Notes under the pieces: generated by a model
Told to the model about the DNA's origin: nothing
Databases searched by the model: none
The model's input: only the letters and a program-made list of their open reading frames with translations
Shown: positions 9,227-17,991 of the stretch, one piece after another
Layout of the letters: the number at the start of each line of letters is the position of its first letter
How positions within the stretch are numbered: the first letter of the stretch is position 1
NCBI GenBank assembly: GCA_003218975.1
Contig: QHPD01000104.1
Coordinates: 1 to 64,000, forward strand
Reading direction: 5' to 3'
DNA from: Verrucomicrobiota bacterium
GTDB lineage: Bacteria; Verrucomicrobiota; Verrucomicrobiia; Chthoniobacterales; UBA10450
DNA: 64,000 nucleotides
Position numbers and translations under genes: made by a program

Positions 9227-9676
9227 TCATGAGCGATCCCGAACCCATCCCTTTTTCGGGTCCCAATGTTCCTTGTATAGAGTTGCCTTGTCGGGAATGT
9301 AGTAATCTCCGCTCTGTTTTACTTCTATGACCTTCCAATCCAAGCTGCGGTCGTGAAGCGTCAAACGCACCTTTAACACTGCATCCGAATAAGTGCTGTG
9401 AACGTCAACGACCGCGGTGTTGCCTTTGATTGTGCCTGTAATTGAAGGTGAGCCTTCCCCATCGGGCGCCGTATCCGTTCGACTTCCATCCTTCGTTACG
9501 CCTGAATGGTAGCCGGTCAAACGGTTGCCATTTTGATGCAAGTGAATTCCAAAATCGAAACCCTTGTGCGAGCCCCATTCACCGTCGAATTGTTTCTCCG
9601 AGGGAATCGCATACAGACTCGTGACTGCACTTCCTAAACAGATAAACATTGTTAAACGAACAAATTCTTTTCTCAT
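9227..9676 (-). CDS. Exported protein of unknown function
   Basis: 149 residues with a signal peptide (MRKEFVRLTMFICLGSAVTSLYAI). The mature protein has a lipocalin-like or beta-sandwich look: FDGEWGSHKGFDFGIHLHQN, GNRLTGYHSG, ITGTIKGNTAVVDVHSTYSD. Such patterns occur in small extracytoplasmic barrels that bind or report on ligands, but no family is assigned. It ends 18 bp before the autotransporter start, so it probably shares its transcript. Confidence 0.75.
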   Translation of the reverse strand: MRKEFVRLTMFICLGSAVTSLYAIPSEKQFDGEWGSHKGFDFGIHLHQNGNRLTGYHSGVTKDGSRTDTAPDGEGSPSITGTIKGNTAVVDVHSTYSDAVLKVRLTLHDRSLDWKVIEVKQSGDYYIPDKATLYKEHWDPKKGWVRDRS

Positions 9677-9701
9677 ACCAAGCTCCTGATCCGACGATCT
9701 T

Positions 9702-10241
9702 TCACTTTTTAAATTTCACGGTCGATAACATTCTATTAAAAATTTCCTCTAGCGTTTTATCCGTCGGCTTGTGGTCATTGGGGCCGTACGATATGCGAAA
9801 TATCGAGCTGTTATATTTCACGATAACCAAACGCTGATCTTCGGGCAGTTTAATGAAGTACGCCGGCATTCCATCGAGTTGGCCGGCTTCTTTGGAGATG
9901 GCGCTCGAATTCTGCGTCTCACCATCGACGTATTTCTCGAAATCAAAGTGCCGATTTGCCTTAACAGAATCCAGAGAGATTTGGAAAAGACCGCAGCGCT
10001 CCTTGTGTTCGTAACAGTCTTTAGGACCGTCGAAATTCACGTTGTCGCTTTCTTGAATAGATAATTCTCGCCCGGAATCGGGCGCTTGTATGACATAGGC
10101 TTCCCACGAGGCCGGGTAACTGATGCTCCATCCGTGGGTGTTATTGACCTGCACCCATTTATCGGATGCCTGAAGCCAGCCCACTGCGAACAATGAAGAA
10201 ATCAAAAATCCTGCAATGCAACGATTCATAAAATTTGGCAT
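9702..10241 (-). CDS. Exported PsbP/DUF1795-like protein
   Basis: 179 residues with a signal peptide (NRCIAGFLISSLFAVGWLQAS). The start of the mature part, GWSISYPASWEAYVIQ, resembles the opening strand pattern of PsbP/DUF1795-type domains, and RLVIVKYNSSIFRISYG with the C-terminal helix IFNRMLSTVKFKK supports it. Members are small extracytoplasmic domains of mostly unknown role. This is the most upstream gene of the five-gene exported block; the block's promoter should lie in 10242-10320. The fold is moderately supported and the function is unknown. Confidence 0.75.
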   Translation of the reverse strand: MPNFMNRCIAGFLISSLFAVGWLQASDKWVQVNNTHGWSISYPASWEAYVIQAPDSGRELSIQESDNVNFDGPKDCYEHKERCGLFQISLDSVKANRHFDFEKYVDGETQNSSAISKEAGQLDGMPAYFIKLPEDQRLVIVKYNSSIFRISYGPNDHKPTDKTLEEIFNRMLSTVKFKK

Positions 10242-10319
10242 CTTCGTTGGCTAACGAGCATTAGGCCCAATAATTGCGTCTTACAGGCGTAATTTTTAGG
10301 TCCAAGCCGCTTGCCTCCC

Positions 10320-10545
10320 TCGCGATCGCCCGGTGAAAGCAGAATCATGAAAATTCGCTTTAGCGGGAAGTGCGACGTTATGCGAGTAAAAACCACTCTT
10401 TGAAATCACCCGGTGGCTCGTGTGTCAATCACATTGCCCGCTTCATCGTAACGCGAATCACCCCGCATCACGCGACCGACTGAAAAACTTTGTGTAGTTG
10501 ATTGCAAACTCGATTGCGTTTGGATCAGCATACCAGAGGCGTCGA
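10320..10545 (-). repeat. Repeat B, long copy 2
   Basis: This resembles the copy at 1572-1802 along its whole length, including GCTTTAGCGG, ATGCGAGTAAAAACCACTC and the core GTTGCCCGCTTCATCG. The small-protein frame on minus is broken by several one-base deletions (CTCGTGTGTCAATCACATTG lacks bases present elsewhere). Its right end forms the 5' edge of the TPR remnant, so an insertion or recombination joined the two. Confidence 0.7.
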
Positions 10546-11433
10546 TTGCCCAACAATTCAGAACCGCTCGTGGAATTGGGCGGCGTCGCAATGCAGAGAG
10601 GGCGAGCCAATGAGGCATTTACCAACCTGCGCACAGCGTTGGCGATGGACCTGCGCAATCCTTCGACCATCCGTCGCAACGGCGTTTTCGAAGCTTACTT
10701 TCGGCGTACTTCGGACGCGAGTGCCTCTATTGCTCGTGCACTCGAGATCACGCCGGACGATCCAGCCTTAATCGCGCTCGCAGCTGATATTTATCAATCC
10801 GAAGGCAATCTGGCAGGAGCGGAGCAAATGCTGGCACGGCTGCCGGCACAGTTACCTCCGGAAAGAGTAGCTGAAACTTGCTCGCGAATGCGGCAATTGA
10901 TTTACCAACACCGTAATGAGGCAGTGATTAGTTCGCTTGAGCCGATTGTGGCAACACCTCCGTTATCTATCGGCACTCGCCTGAGTGAATACCATATCTT
11001 GTTAGCGATGGCGAAACGACTTGCTGGGAATGCTGCAGCTGCTCGTGATACCTACGAAACAGGGCACGATTTCTTATTGGCAGCCATTGCGAATAGTGGA
11101 CAAACGCAGGGCCGCGTGCATGCGATGTTGGGACAAATGTATGCTGGCCTTGGCCAGAAAGAGTTGGCTCTAAGGGAAGCTGCTATCGCGATCGAACTGG
11201 AAGGTGAGGATAAGGTCTTGGGACCGGCAGCGAACAAAGCTCTTGCCCGGATCGAAATGCAGCTCGGTGAAAAAGATGCCGCACTCGCGCGCGTGCCACA
11301 GCTTTTGGCTGCGCATTATCACAGCTGGTTCTATTTTGTCCCGATTACGCCAGCTTTGTTGCGGCTGGATCCTACTTGGGAGCCGTTACGGGGCGATCCA
11401 CGTTTTCAGAAACTCGCGAACGCGCAGCCGTGA
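10498..11433 (+). pseudogene. TPR C-terminal remnant, N-terminally truncated by repeat B
   Basis: The first 20 or so codons are antisense repeat B, so the real protein begins inside the coding frame near MQRGRANEAFTNL. The rest has tetratricopeptide helices (TNLRTALAMDLRNPSTIRRN, AGLGQKELALREAAIAIELE, KALARIEMQLGEKDAALARV) and ends with LDPTWEPLRGDPRFQKLA. That ending is typical of bacterial Ser/Thr kinases or cyclases with a TPR tail. The catalytic part is missing. In verrucomicrobial and acidobacterial genomes such kinases commonly sit beside ECF sigma factors like the broken one just downstream. Confidence 0.65.
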
Positions 11434-11744
11434 ACACACGCGAGTGGGAGCCGCGCAGGGAAGGGGTGATGCAGTCTGCCGCCGCGGGGATTTGTGATAC
11501 CCCCACCGACGCCGAGAAGGGGTGCGCGGTGTCAGGGGTGGGAGTAATTCTACGCGAAAGAGTCTATTTGAATCCTGCTCTCAAAAAATGTTCCCGAAAA
11601 TCCGAGTTGCAGTTTGCAAGCATCACGCCAGCCACGGATTGAGAGTCCGTTGGACTGGCTTGCCCGTCTCAGGCACCGCCATTCTTTGCCGAGATGGGAT
11701 GCGGGCTTGATTTTGGCGCGACTTTTTTCCTTTAATGGCAACGT
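11434..11744. other. Intergenic spacer between two remnants
   Basis: Nothing recognisable was found. Frames crossing it are continuous with the sigma factor remnant but carry no conserved motif, start codon context or terminator. Confidence 0.5.
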
Positions 11745-12270
11745 GCCTGCCGATGATGACGTGACTTCATTAACCGCGCTTGGTCCCGCAACTGCGGGAC
11801 AACACGGCGGGGTTGCGTTTACGACGACGCATTGGAGCGTGGGGCTTGAGGCGCAAGGTGAATCGCCAGCGGCGCAGGAGGCGCTTGAAAAGCTTTGCCG
11901 CACGTATTGGCGACCCGTTTATAGCTTCCTGCGACGACACGCTATTCGCCCGGAGGAGGCGGAGGATCTCACTCAGGGTTTTTTCGCGTTGTTATTGTAG
12001 CGCAAAGATCTGAATACAGTCCGCAAGGAAAAAGGGCGCCTTCGTTCTTATTTGCTTGCGTCGGTCAAAAATTTCCTGGTGGACGAATAGCGTCATGCGA
12101 CGGCAGTCAAGCGAGGCAAAGGACAGTGGCTAGTTCCATTCGAGGAACTGGGTGAGCATGAGCGCATCGATATTGAGCGGAACGACAGACTGACGGCCGA
12201 CCAAATCTATGAACGTCGTTGGGCGTTTACGGTTCTGGAACAAGTAATGGCGCGGCTGCGGGAGGAGTAT
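11745..12270 (+). pseudogene. ECF-type sigma factor remnant with two in-frame stops
   Basis: One reading frame gives TTHWSVGLEAQG, LEKLCRTYWRPVYSFLRRHA, EEAEDLTQGFFALLL, stop (11998), RKDLNTVRKEKGRLRSYLLA, KNFLVDE, stop, RHATAVKRGKGQWLVPFEEL, then TADQIYERRWAFTVLEQVMA and REEY. This is the sigma-70-like family of soil Verrucomicrobia and Acidobacteria in which region 2 reads YWRPVY and RKEKGRLRSYLL. Both stops are TAG, and no base was lost or gained between them. After REEY the frame runs into unrelated PEP-CTERM sequence, and no proper start exists upstream. It cannot yield a full sigma factor. Confidence 0.8.
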
Positions 12271-12274
12271 CGCA

Positions 12275-12580
12275 GTGCTGTCTCCTGCCTTGCAAACCTT
12301 CTTCACTGCTTCTCCTGTCACCTTTACCGATAGCCTGAATCCTTTCGCTTCAATGATCGTGGATCCAACAAAGCTCAACCTGGCGTTCCAGTTCAACAGC
12401 GACTCCTCATTCAAGTATTCGTATTCTCTGACGGTCTCCGGTCTTGCGGACGGTAGCTTTCTTCTCTACGACGACATAGAAGCCGCGGCGGTTCCCGAGC
12501 CGGCAAGCTTGTTTCTTCTGGGGAGCGGCGCCATCTTGCTCGCCGGCTGCCTCTGGCGAAACAAAATTCTCGGGAAGTGA
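12275..12580 (+). pseudogene. PEP-CTERM protein C-terminal fragment
   Basis: This frame (nominal GTG start inside the sigma remnant) encodes about 100 residues ending in AAVPEPASLFLLGSGAILLA, then Gly-Cys-Leu-Trp-Arg. That is a textbook PEP-CTERM exosortase sorting tail: a VPEP motif, a hydrophobic helix and basic residues. There is no signal peptide, so only the last third of an exported protein remains, fused behind the sigma factor fragment. The tail implies that an exosortase system exists elsewhere in the genome. Confidence 0.75.
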
Positions 12581-12626
12581 ACCGTGAAGACGGAATAGGT
12601 TCCTGAAGCATTATTGAAGCAGCCGG

Positions 12627-13466
12627 CTATTCGCGATTGAACAAGACCGCCCGACCATTCAGTGGGCGCACCGGTCGATTGTTGTTCGGGTAGCCGCCAT
12701 AGTTCGGAAACATGCTCACAATGAGATGAAGTCGATCAACTGCCGCCTTTGATATCCCGACCGCTTGAGCCATGACGAACCAATGCACGCCTTCTGTACA
12801 TGGCGGTGTCGTCAACGAACCCGTGTAGGTGTAGTAACTGCGACTCCTCGGCAACAGGTCTCTGGCGTTGATTTCCCCAGCCAGCTCGTGGTCACCGGAA
12901 TTAAGTGGCGCGCCAAACATGATGGTGTCAAACAGCGGATTGGGGTGCGCATTATCGATCTGCAACAGAACACCGACCACAGCCAACTCGCCGAGGGCGT
13001 TCTGATGCACTAAATGCAACTCCGCGTCGGCCAATTTCCCCTTGATGGTGTGCTCGCTGGGCGCGTGAAAATGAAACTGCAGAAGCTTGTACTCATCGGG
13101 AAGGCCGGGGCCGATTCTAATTTCGCTGCCGTTTTCATACGGCACTTCCACGACATGCCCTGTGTTCTCCACTACGAACGGTGTATCGCGATAACGGAAA
13201 GCAATATCCTGGAGAACGGAAGTAATTGCGGTGGGGGGCAGAACGTCCACGGGAGTTTGCTTCTTGCCGACCTCCGTCAGCGACGTGCTTGCGCCCACGA
13301 TCGATCCGCAAGTCGCAAAGGAGTTATAGTTGCCGCCCAGAAATCCCCAGCGGTTCGGTCCGATTGGCGAATTCGGATCATGGTTCCAAGACTGAGCCGC
13401 CGCCATCGCTGCCGTCAAACCAACCAGAACAACGAACAACAGACATTTCCTTGTAGTGTTCATCAC
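12627..13466 (-). CDS. Exported alpha-class carbonic anhydrase
   Basis: 279 residues with a signal peptide ending MAAAQS. The alpha-carbonic anhydrase zinc site is intact: LQFHFHAPSEH (His132, His134) and ELHLVH (His151). The substrate-pocket segment YTGSLTTPPCTEGVHWFV is also present. The C-terminal NNNRPVRPLNGR matches the family's QPLNGR-type ending. It should catalyse CO2 hydration in the periplasm. It is intact although it sits between remnants on both sides, which suggests selection. No operon partner is evident. Confidence 0.92.
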   Translation of the reverse strand: MMNTTRKCLLFVVLVGLTAAMAAAQSWNHDPNSPIGPNRWGFLGGNYNSFATCGSIVGASTSLTEVGKKQTPVDVLPPTAITSVLQDIAFRYRDTPFVVENTGHVVEVPYENGSEIRIGPGLPDEYKLLQFHFHAPSEHTIKGKLADAELHLVHQNALGELAVVGVLLQIDNAHPNPLFDTIMFGAPLNSGDHELAGEINARDLLPRSRSYYTYTGSLTTPPCTEGVHWFVMAQAVGISKAAVDRLHLIVSMFPNYGGYPNNNRPVRPLNGRAVLFNRE

Positions 13467-13500
13467 TTATTCTCCTCCGTGTCAATGGGCGACTATACTG

Positions 13501-13626
13501 CAAATAACTGTGGATGCGACAGGAAACGCCAATTCGGGGCCTGCAACCGTCCAAGTCTATGACCCAAACGGCGTCTTGCTTACAACTCTATGTGCTGAGA
13601 GTGTTGGCACGAGATTCCAGCTCTGA
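13501..13626 (+). pseudogene. Possible 41-codon remnant of a secreted beta-rich protein
   Basis: Without a start codon, this frame reads QITVDATGNANSGPATVQVY, then DPNGVLLTTL and a stop. The composition looks like one strand pair of an Ig-like or secreted repeat domain. It is too short for a firm claim and may be chance. Confidence 0.25.
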
Positions 13627-13736
13627 TGGATCATGGGATTTGGTGCGTTCCATCCGCGCCAAACCCCAACATCCTGAAAGCGCGGCGCGCCCAAGATGAA
13701 CACGTGATCCCACCTACGGCCGATCCCGCTGTGCGA

Positions 13737-13877
13737 TCACGTGTAACCCGTCTTGTCTTCCAGCAATTCGATCAGCTCGCCGTCCGGTCCACGAAAGAAG
13801 GCTACCCGAAGTGGCCAGGGTTTTTCCGTCACATCGTTCAAGAGATTCAACGGTCGGATCGGCGCCGTCGGCGGCAC
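13737..13877 (-). pseudogene. VOC (glyoxalase/bleomycin-resistance) domain C-terminal fragment
   Basis: The minus strand reads TEKPWPLRVAFFRGPDGELI, then ELLEDKTGYT and stop. RVAFFRGPDGELIELLE is the last beta-strand and metal-ligand region of VOC proteins, with the conserved Glu in IELLE. Only about 46 residues remain. The upstream part is replaced by the APC permease remnant on the other strand. Confidence 0.6.
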
Positions 13878-13912
13878 TACTCATCTTCGAAACGCCTGGG
13901 GACGCGCGATGA

Positions 13913-14644
13913 ACTCAGGTATTTCTGACGTCATTGAAAGTTGGAGCCGTGGTTGCAATCGTGATCCTTGGGATAACGCTGGGCAAGCTTAGCGGAATTC
14001 ATCCCGTACTCATTACGTCACCTGCTCAGGATAGCATCGGCGCAATTCTGATGGCCATTGTACCAGCCATGGCGGCTTACAACGGATTTCAAACGTTGGG
14101 ACAACTCGGGGGGGAGATATCCAATCCAGGAAGGAACATTCCACGAGCGGCGATACTCGGATCACTGTTGGTGATCAGCCTTTATGTGCTCATTAACTGG
14201 ACGTATTTTCACATACTAGGGTTCTCCCGAGTAGCACAGTCTCAGTACGTGGCTTCCGATGCAATGGTGTTACTCATCGGCAACAGTGGTGCCAAGTGGA
14301 TCACAGTGGCCATGATTGTTTCTGCGTTCGGATCGCTGCACGCTAATTTCCTGACCGGCCCTAGGATTCCATTTGCAATGGCTCGCGATGGTCATTTCTT
14401 TGCCTTTGCGAAGCGAATCCATTCCGTCTTCCACACTCCGAGTGGTGCTGTGATCTTTCAGGGCTGTGTGGCGATCCTGCTCGTGTTAACCGGTACATAC
14501 CAAGAATTGTATTCCTTCGTGATCTTCGCAATCTGGCTCTTTCTTGCATTAACCGCTGTCGCGCTCATTCGGCTGCGCACCAAGGAACCTGACTTGCCTC
14601 GCCCGTTCCGAGTTTGGGGATACTTCCAGATTGCGATGATGTGA
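13913..14644 (+). pseudogene. Amino acid permease (APC family) fragment, both ends missing
   Basis: The frame opens after a stop at TQVFLTSLKVGAVVAIVILG and continues through about six transmembrane helices. It contains the conserved AYNGFQTLGQLGGEISNPGR and IPRAAILGSLLVISLYVLIN. It ends abruptly after RPFRVWGY with a few foreign residues. Full APC permeases have about 12 helices and 440-480 residues; this has about 240 and lacks the N-terminal helices and the last two or more. The right breakpoint, near 14627, joins it head-on to another fragment. Confidence 0.8.
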
Positions 14645-14820
14645 TCACCGCGCCCGCGATCGCTGTAGGAATATTCGACGTGTGCAACGCCCGCGGCGTC
14701 GGTCTGCACAGTCTGCGTTCCAGCCGCGTTGCCTTGGATGAGAATCTTGTCACTCCGTTGTTCCGCCAACGCCAGAGCGATTCCGGTCAACGCTAAAGCG
14801 ATTACGATGAGTACGCCCAT
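14630..14820 (-). pseudogene. N-terminal fragment of an exported enzyme, downstream of the M1 aminopeptidase
   Basis: The ATG lies 2 bp after the stop of the M1 peptidase gene, so it was once the next gene in that operon. It reads MGVLIVIALALTGIALALA, then EQRSDKILIQGNAAGTQTV and SDRGRGDHIIAIWK, and then runs into the antisense of the permease remnant. The leader and the ILIQGNAAGTQT pattern remind me of secreted amidohydrolases of this group. That assignment is tentative. The catalytic domain is absent. Confidence 0.5.
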
Positions 14821-14822
14821 GC

Positions 14823-17474
14823 TCAGCTCTTCAAACGTGGATTTTCGCGGCTAAGCCATTTGTGGATTTCCGGTATTATCCGCGCTTTGAGATCTGCGTT
14901 GAAACGGATCTCCTCCGCCGCTTTTTCGACTTCACTCTTTGCGCCAGGGGGCATGTACCTTTGCGCGTAAGTCTCCAGCTCGGTAGCGCGCTGAGGGTCG
15001 GAGAAACCCCGCATCAGATACGGAACGAAGCGAACGGCGTTCACTGCGCTCAACTTTGCATCCAGCTTTTCGCGATTCGCCTGTGCGAAGTCCCATGCGA
15101 TCTCCGGTTGCTCGCCGGCTCTCGCTACCAACGCGATGAGGAATATCGCCCGCGAGGCAGGCAATTCATCCGTAAGCGACAGCGGAAGTGTCCGCTTTGC
15201 GAGCTCAGGGCTGAGCGCTGCCGCCATCGCATGGTAAAAGTTCCCCTTTTCTTCGACGCTCTGAGTCTTTAGTCCAAGTTCATGAAGTTTGTTCCACGTT
15301 TCTTGGTTCGCGTAACGGCCGACAACATTGAGAACCGCTGGGCGTAGATCTGGCAGGAGCATGTTCGGATCAGCGAGAAATTTTTTGAAGCGTTCTCGAG
15401 CGCCGGCAATCACATCCTCGTCGCCGAATTCGCTCAATTCAGCGATTAACTTGGCGCGGAGCAATCCGTCCGCAACTTGTTCGCCTTTTTTTGGTTCCCA
15501 GCCTACGCGACCGAAGATCGGTTTCAGAATTGACCGACCGTAGGCTTGAAATGCCGCGCGCTCGTTGTTTCCCAAGTAGAGGAAATCAATAGCGCTGAGC
15601 GTGGCAGTGATCTGCTCCCAGAGTGCCAAGCTGTTGTCCTCGCGCAATGCCTTGACCAGTTTGAAATAATCTGAGATCGGCCCCCGGTCCGCTTCCACCA
15701 GCGCCCACGTGTCGCTTACCAGATTCACTTTATCGGCTTCCGGAAGCTGAGGCGCAAAAGCTCTCAGCTTCTCGAAATGCGCGTGGTCGTATTGCGTGCG
15801 AAAGTATCCAACATCGCCCGCGTTCAACTTCACATTCTGGGATGGTTGAACGTCCGGCAGCGTTGCGGATTTCTTTTCGAGCAGGAATACTCGGGCGGGG
15901 CTTGTCGTGCTGGATAGATCGCGGTAAACAATTGGGATTTTCCATTCGAGTGGCTTGGGGCTTTTCTGATGCACTGTGAACCGTTCCTGGCTCACCGTGA
16001 CGGAAGATTCCGTGGACGTCATCAAAACAAGCGGCAAACCGGGCTGTTCGGTCCAGCTGGCGGCGATCGCCGTAACCGGTTTTCTGGATGATTCGCCCAA
16101 GGCGTTCCAGAGGTCGGCGGTCGTGGAATTGGAAAGTCTGTGCGCCTGGATGTAACTGCGGATGCCGGCGCGGAAATCCTCTTCGCCGAGATAGCTCTCG
16201 AGCATGCGTAGGAAGGATTGTCCTTTTTGATACGTGATCTCATCAAAAGCGCTCGCTGCCTCACTTTCCGTTTTCACCGGCTGCTGGATCGGGTGCGTAG
16301 CTGAGAGCGCATCGGTCGTCATAGCACGCTGCTTGTCGGCGTTTGACCGAAGCCAGATGTGCCACTGCGGGTTAAAATGATCCGAGCATTTCGTTCCCAT
16401 CCACGAGGCGAATCCTTCGTTGAGCCAAAGGTTATCCCACCACGCCATCGTCACCAGATCGCCGAACCATTGATGCGCCATTTCGTGAGCGATCACAGCG
16501 AAGATGTTTTGCTTAGTCAATTCAGATGACTTCGCGGGATCAAACAGCAGGATGCTTTCGTCAAACGTGATGCCACCCCAATTCTCCATGGCTCCGAAAT
16601 TTCCGCTAAGGACGGCAATCAGGTCGAGCTTCGGAAGCGGATATTTTTCTCCGAAATACTCATTATAATATTTTAGGATCTTCTCTGCGCTTTCCAGCGC
16701 GTAACGGCCCGTCTCCGCTTTGCCCTTTGTAGTCACGACGCTGATTTTCACGCCGTCCGCCTCGCCGTAAATCGCGTCCAGTTCACCCGCGCAAAAGACA
16801 ATCAGATAACTCGACATGGGCGGCGTGTCTGCGAATCGCACTTCCTTACCAGCACTTGTTTTCGTCTCGCGTTCGATAGGCATGTTAGAGACCGCGGTGA
16901 AATTTTCGGGCACCGTCGCGGTTAGCCGAAATTTGGCGCGGAAGGACGGCTCATCCCAACATGGAAACATGCGCCGCGCATCGCTCGGTTCCATGTCGGT
17001 GCCGAGCATCAGCTTTTTCGCGCGGCTGCCTTCCACCTGATAACGCGTGTAGTAAAGCCCCTTTGGTGCTTCGTTAATCTTGCCCGCGAACTCGACGGAA
17101 ATCTGATGTTGGCCGGGACGGATCTCTTTATCAAAGGTCAACGTCGCAGTCTCTTCCTTGGGATCGATGGTGACGCGCGCATCTTGCTCGATCTTGCCAT
17201 TCGCTCCGAGCAACTTTGCCGACGCAATCGTCATTGTGTTCACATTAAGCGTGATCGTCTTCGCCGGTTTACGAACATCCAGAACGACTGTCTCAGAGCC
17301 GGTAAACGTAAGCTTCTCGATGTTTGGTTTGAGTTGGATGTCGTAACTCAGCGGCACCACAGCCTTTGGCAGCTTGCCTGGCGTAATCTCGAAGGTGAAC
17401 GGCGCTTCGGCGTAAAGTGAGATCGGCAAGATCGCCGCAGACATCAGCGCGGCACCGCAGAGTCGTAGATTCAT
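14823..17474 (-). CDS. Exported M1-family zinc aminopeptidase
   Basis: 883 residues with a signal peptide (MNLRLCGAALMSAAILPISLYA). The N-terminal beta domain is followed by the catalytic domain with GAMENWGGITF (near residue 295) and HEMAHQWFGDLVT (near 330). The third zinc ligand glutamate is in LWLNEGFASW. The rest is an ERAP1-like helical C-terminal domain. It removes N-terminal residues from peptides outside the cytoplasm. A cupin gene ends 9 bp upstream and a truncated gene starts 2 bp downstream, so an operon cupin - aminopeptidase - (lost enzyme) is likely. Confidence 0.95.
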   Translation of the reverse strand: MNLRLCGAALMSAAILPISLYAEAPFTFEITPGKLPKAVVPLSYDIQLKPNIEKLTFTGSETVVLDVRKPAKTITLNVNTMTIASAKLLGANGKIEQDARVTIDPKEETATLTFDKEIRPGQHQISVEFAGKINEAPKGLYYTRYQVEGSRAKKLMLGTDMEPSDARRMFPCWDEPSFRAKFRLTATVPENFTAVSNMPIERETKTSAGKEVRFADTPPMSSYLIVFCAGELDAIYGEADGVKISVVTTKGKAETGRYALESAEKILKYYNEYFGEKYPLPKLDLIAVLSGNFGAMENWGGITFDESILLFDPAKSSELTKQNIFAVIAHEMAHQWFGDLVTMAWWDNLWLNEGFASWMGTKCSDHFNPQWHIWLRSNADKQRAMTTDALSATHPIQQPVKTESEAASAFDEITYQKGQSFLRMLESYLGEEDFRAGIRSYIQAHRLSNSTTADLWNALGESSRKPVTAIAASWTEQPGLPLVLMTSTESSVTVSQERFTVHQKSPKPLEWKIPIVYRDLSSTTSPARVFLLEKKSATLPDVQPSQNVKLNAGDVGYFRTQYDHAHFEKLRAFAPQLPEADKVNLVSDTWALVEADRGPISDYFKLVKALREDNSLALWEQITATLSAIDFLYLGNNERAAFQAYGRSILKPIFGRVGWEPKKGEQVADGLLRAKLIAELSEFGDEDVIAGARERFKKFLADPNMLLPDLRPAVLNVVGRYANQETWNKLHELGLKTQSVEEKGNFYHAMAAALSPELAKRTLPLSLTDELPASRAIFLIALVARAGEQPEIAWDFAQANREKLDAKLSAVNAVRFVPYLMRGFSDPQRATELETYAQRYMPPGAKSEVEKAAEEIRFNADLKARIIPEIHKWLSRENPRLKS

Positions 17475-17483
17475 GCGCCGATA

Positions 17484-17894
17484 CTAATGCACGGGGTCAA
17501 GGTACGGCGTGTCTGGATCGCTCACATTAAAGAGCACCAGTCGCAATGGCTCGGTGCTGCTGCGGTTGTAACCGGTCATTTTCACGTGCGCCGGCATCGT
17601 TATGGCTTGACCAACTTTCACTGTGACTGCCTCGCGACCCTCCATTTCTAGCGTGAACGTGCCTTCCAATACATAAACAGTCACTGGGAAACGGTGTGTA
17701 TGGAGCAGGGTCTTATCGCCCGGCTGGAAGCTCGCCGTGAGAACGCGTACCTCCTGCTTCTCGCCCTTGGGCATCCCTTGCACGATCTCGCTCAGGAGTA
17801 ATTGGGGCTTTACGACACCCAGTTCTTGCGCCATCGCCAGCGAACCAAGGAGCAAAACCGCGAACCCGAGACAGAAGCTCCGCCATTTCTTCAT
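17484..17894 (-). CDS. Exported single-domain cupin protein (paralogue 2)
   Basis: The start is taken at MKKWRSFCLGFAVLLLGS by matching the paralogue at 1066-1476; an ATG two codons upstream lies inside the ribosome-binding region. Shine-Dalgarno GAGGAAGG precedes it as in the paralogue. The cupin motifs HTHRFPVTVYVLEGTF and GQAITMPAHVKM are intact. Identity to paralogue 1 is very high over the mature part, so duplication was recent or selection is strong. It lies 9 bp upstream of the M1 aminopeptidase. Function unknown. Confidence 0.87.
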   Translation of the reverse strand: MKKWRSFCLGFAVLLLGSLAMAQELGVVKPQLLLSEIVQGMPKGEKQEVRVLTASFQPGDKTLLHTHRFPVTVYVLEGTFTLEMEGREAVTVKVGQAITMPAHVKMTGYNRSSTEPLRLVLFNVSDPDTPYLDPVH

Positions 17895-17991
17895 CTGCAT
17901 CTTCCTTCCTCAGACGATAGCGTACGCCGAGTGTTTGAACCAACGTGGATTAAACGAACAGTTGCGTTGATTAAAATGCCGATGAAGGCTT

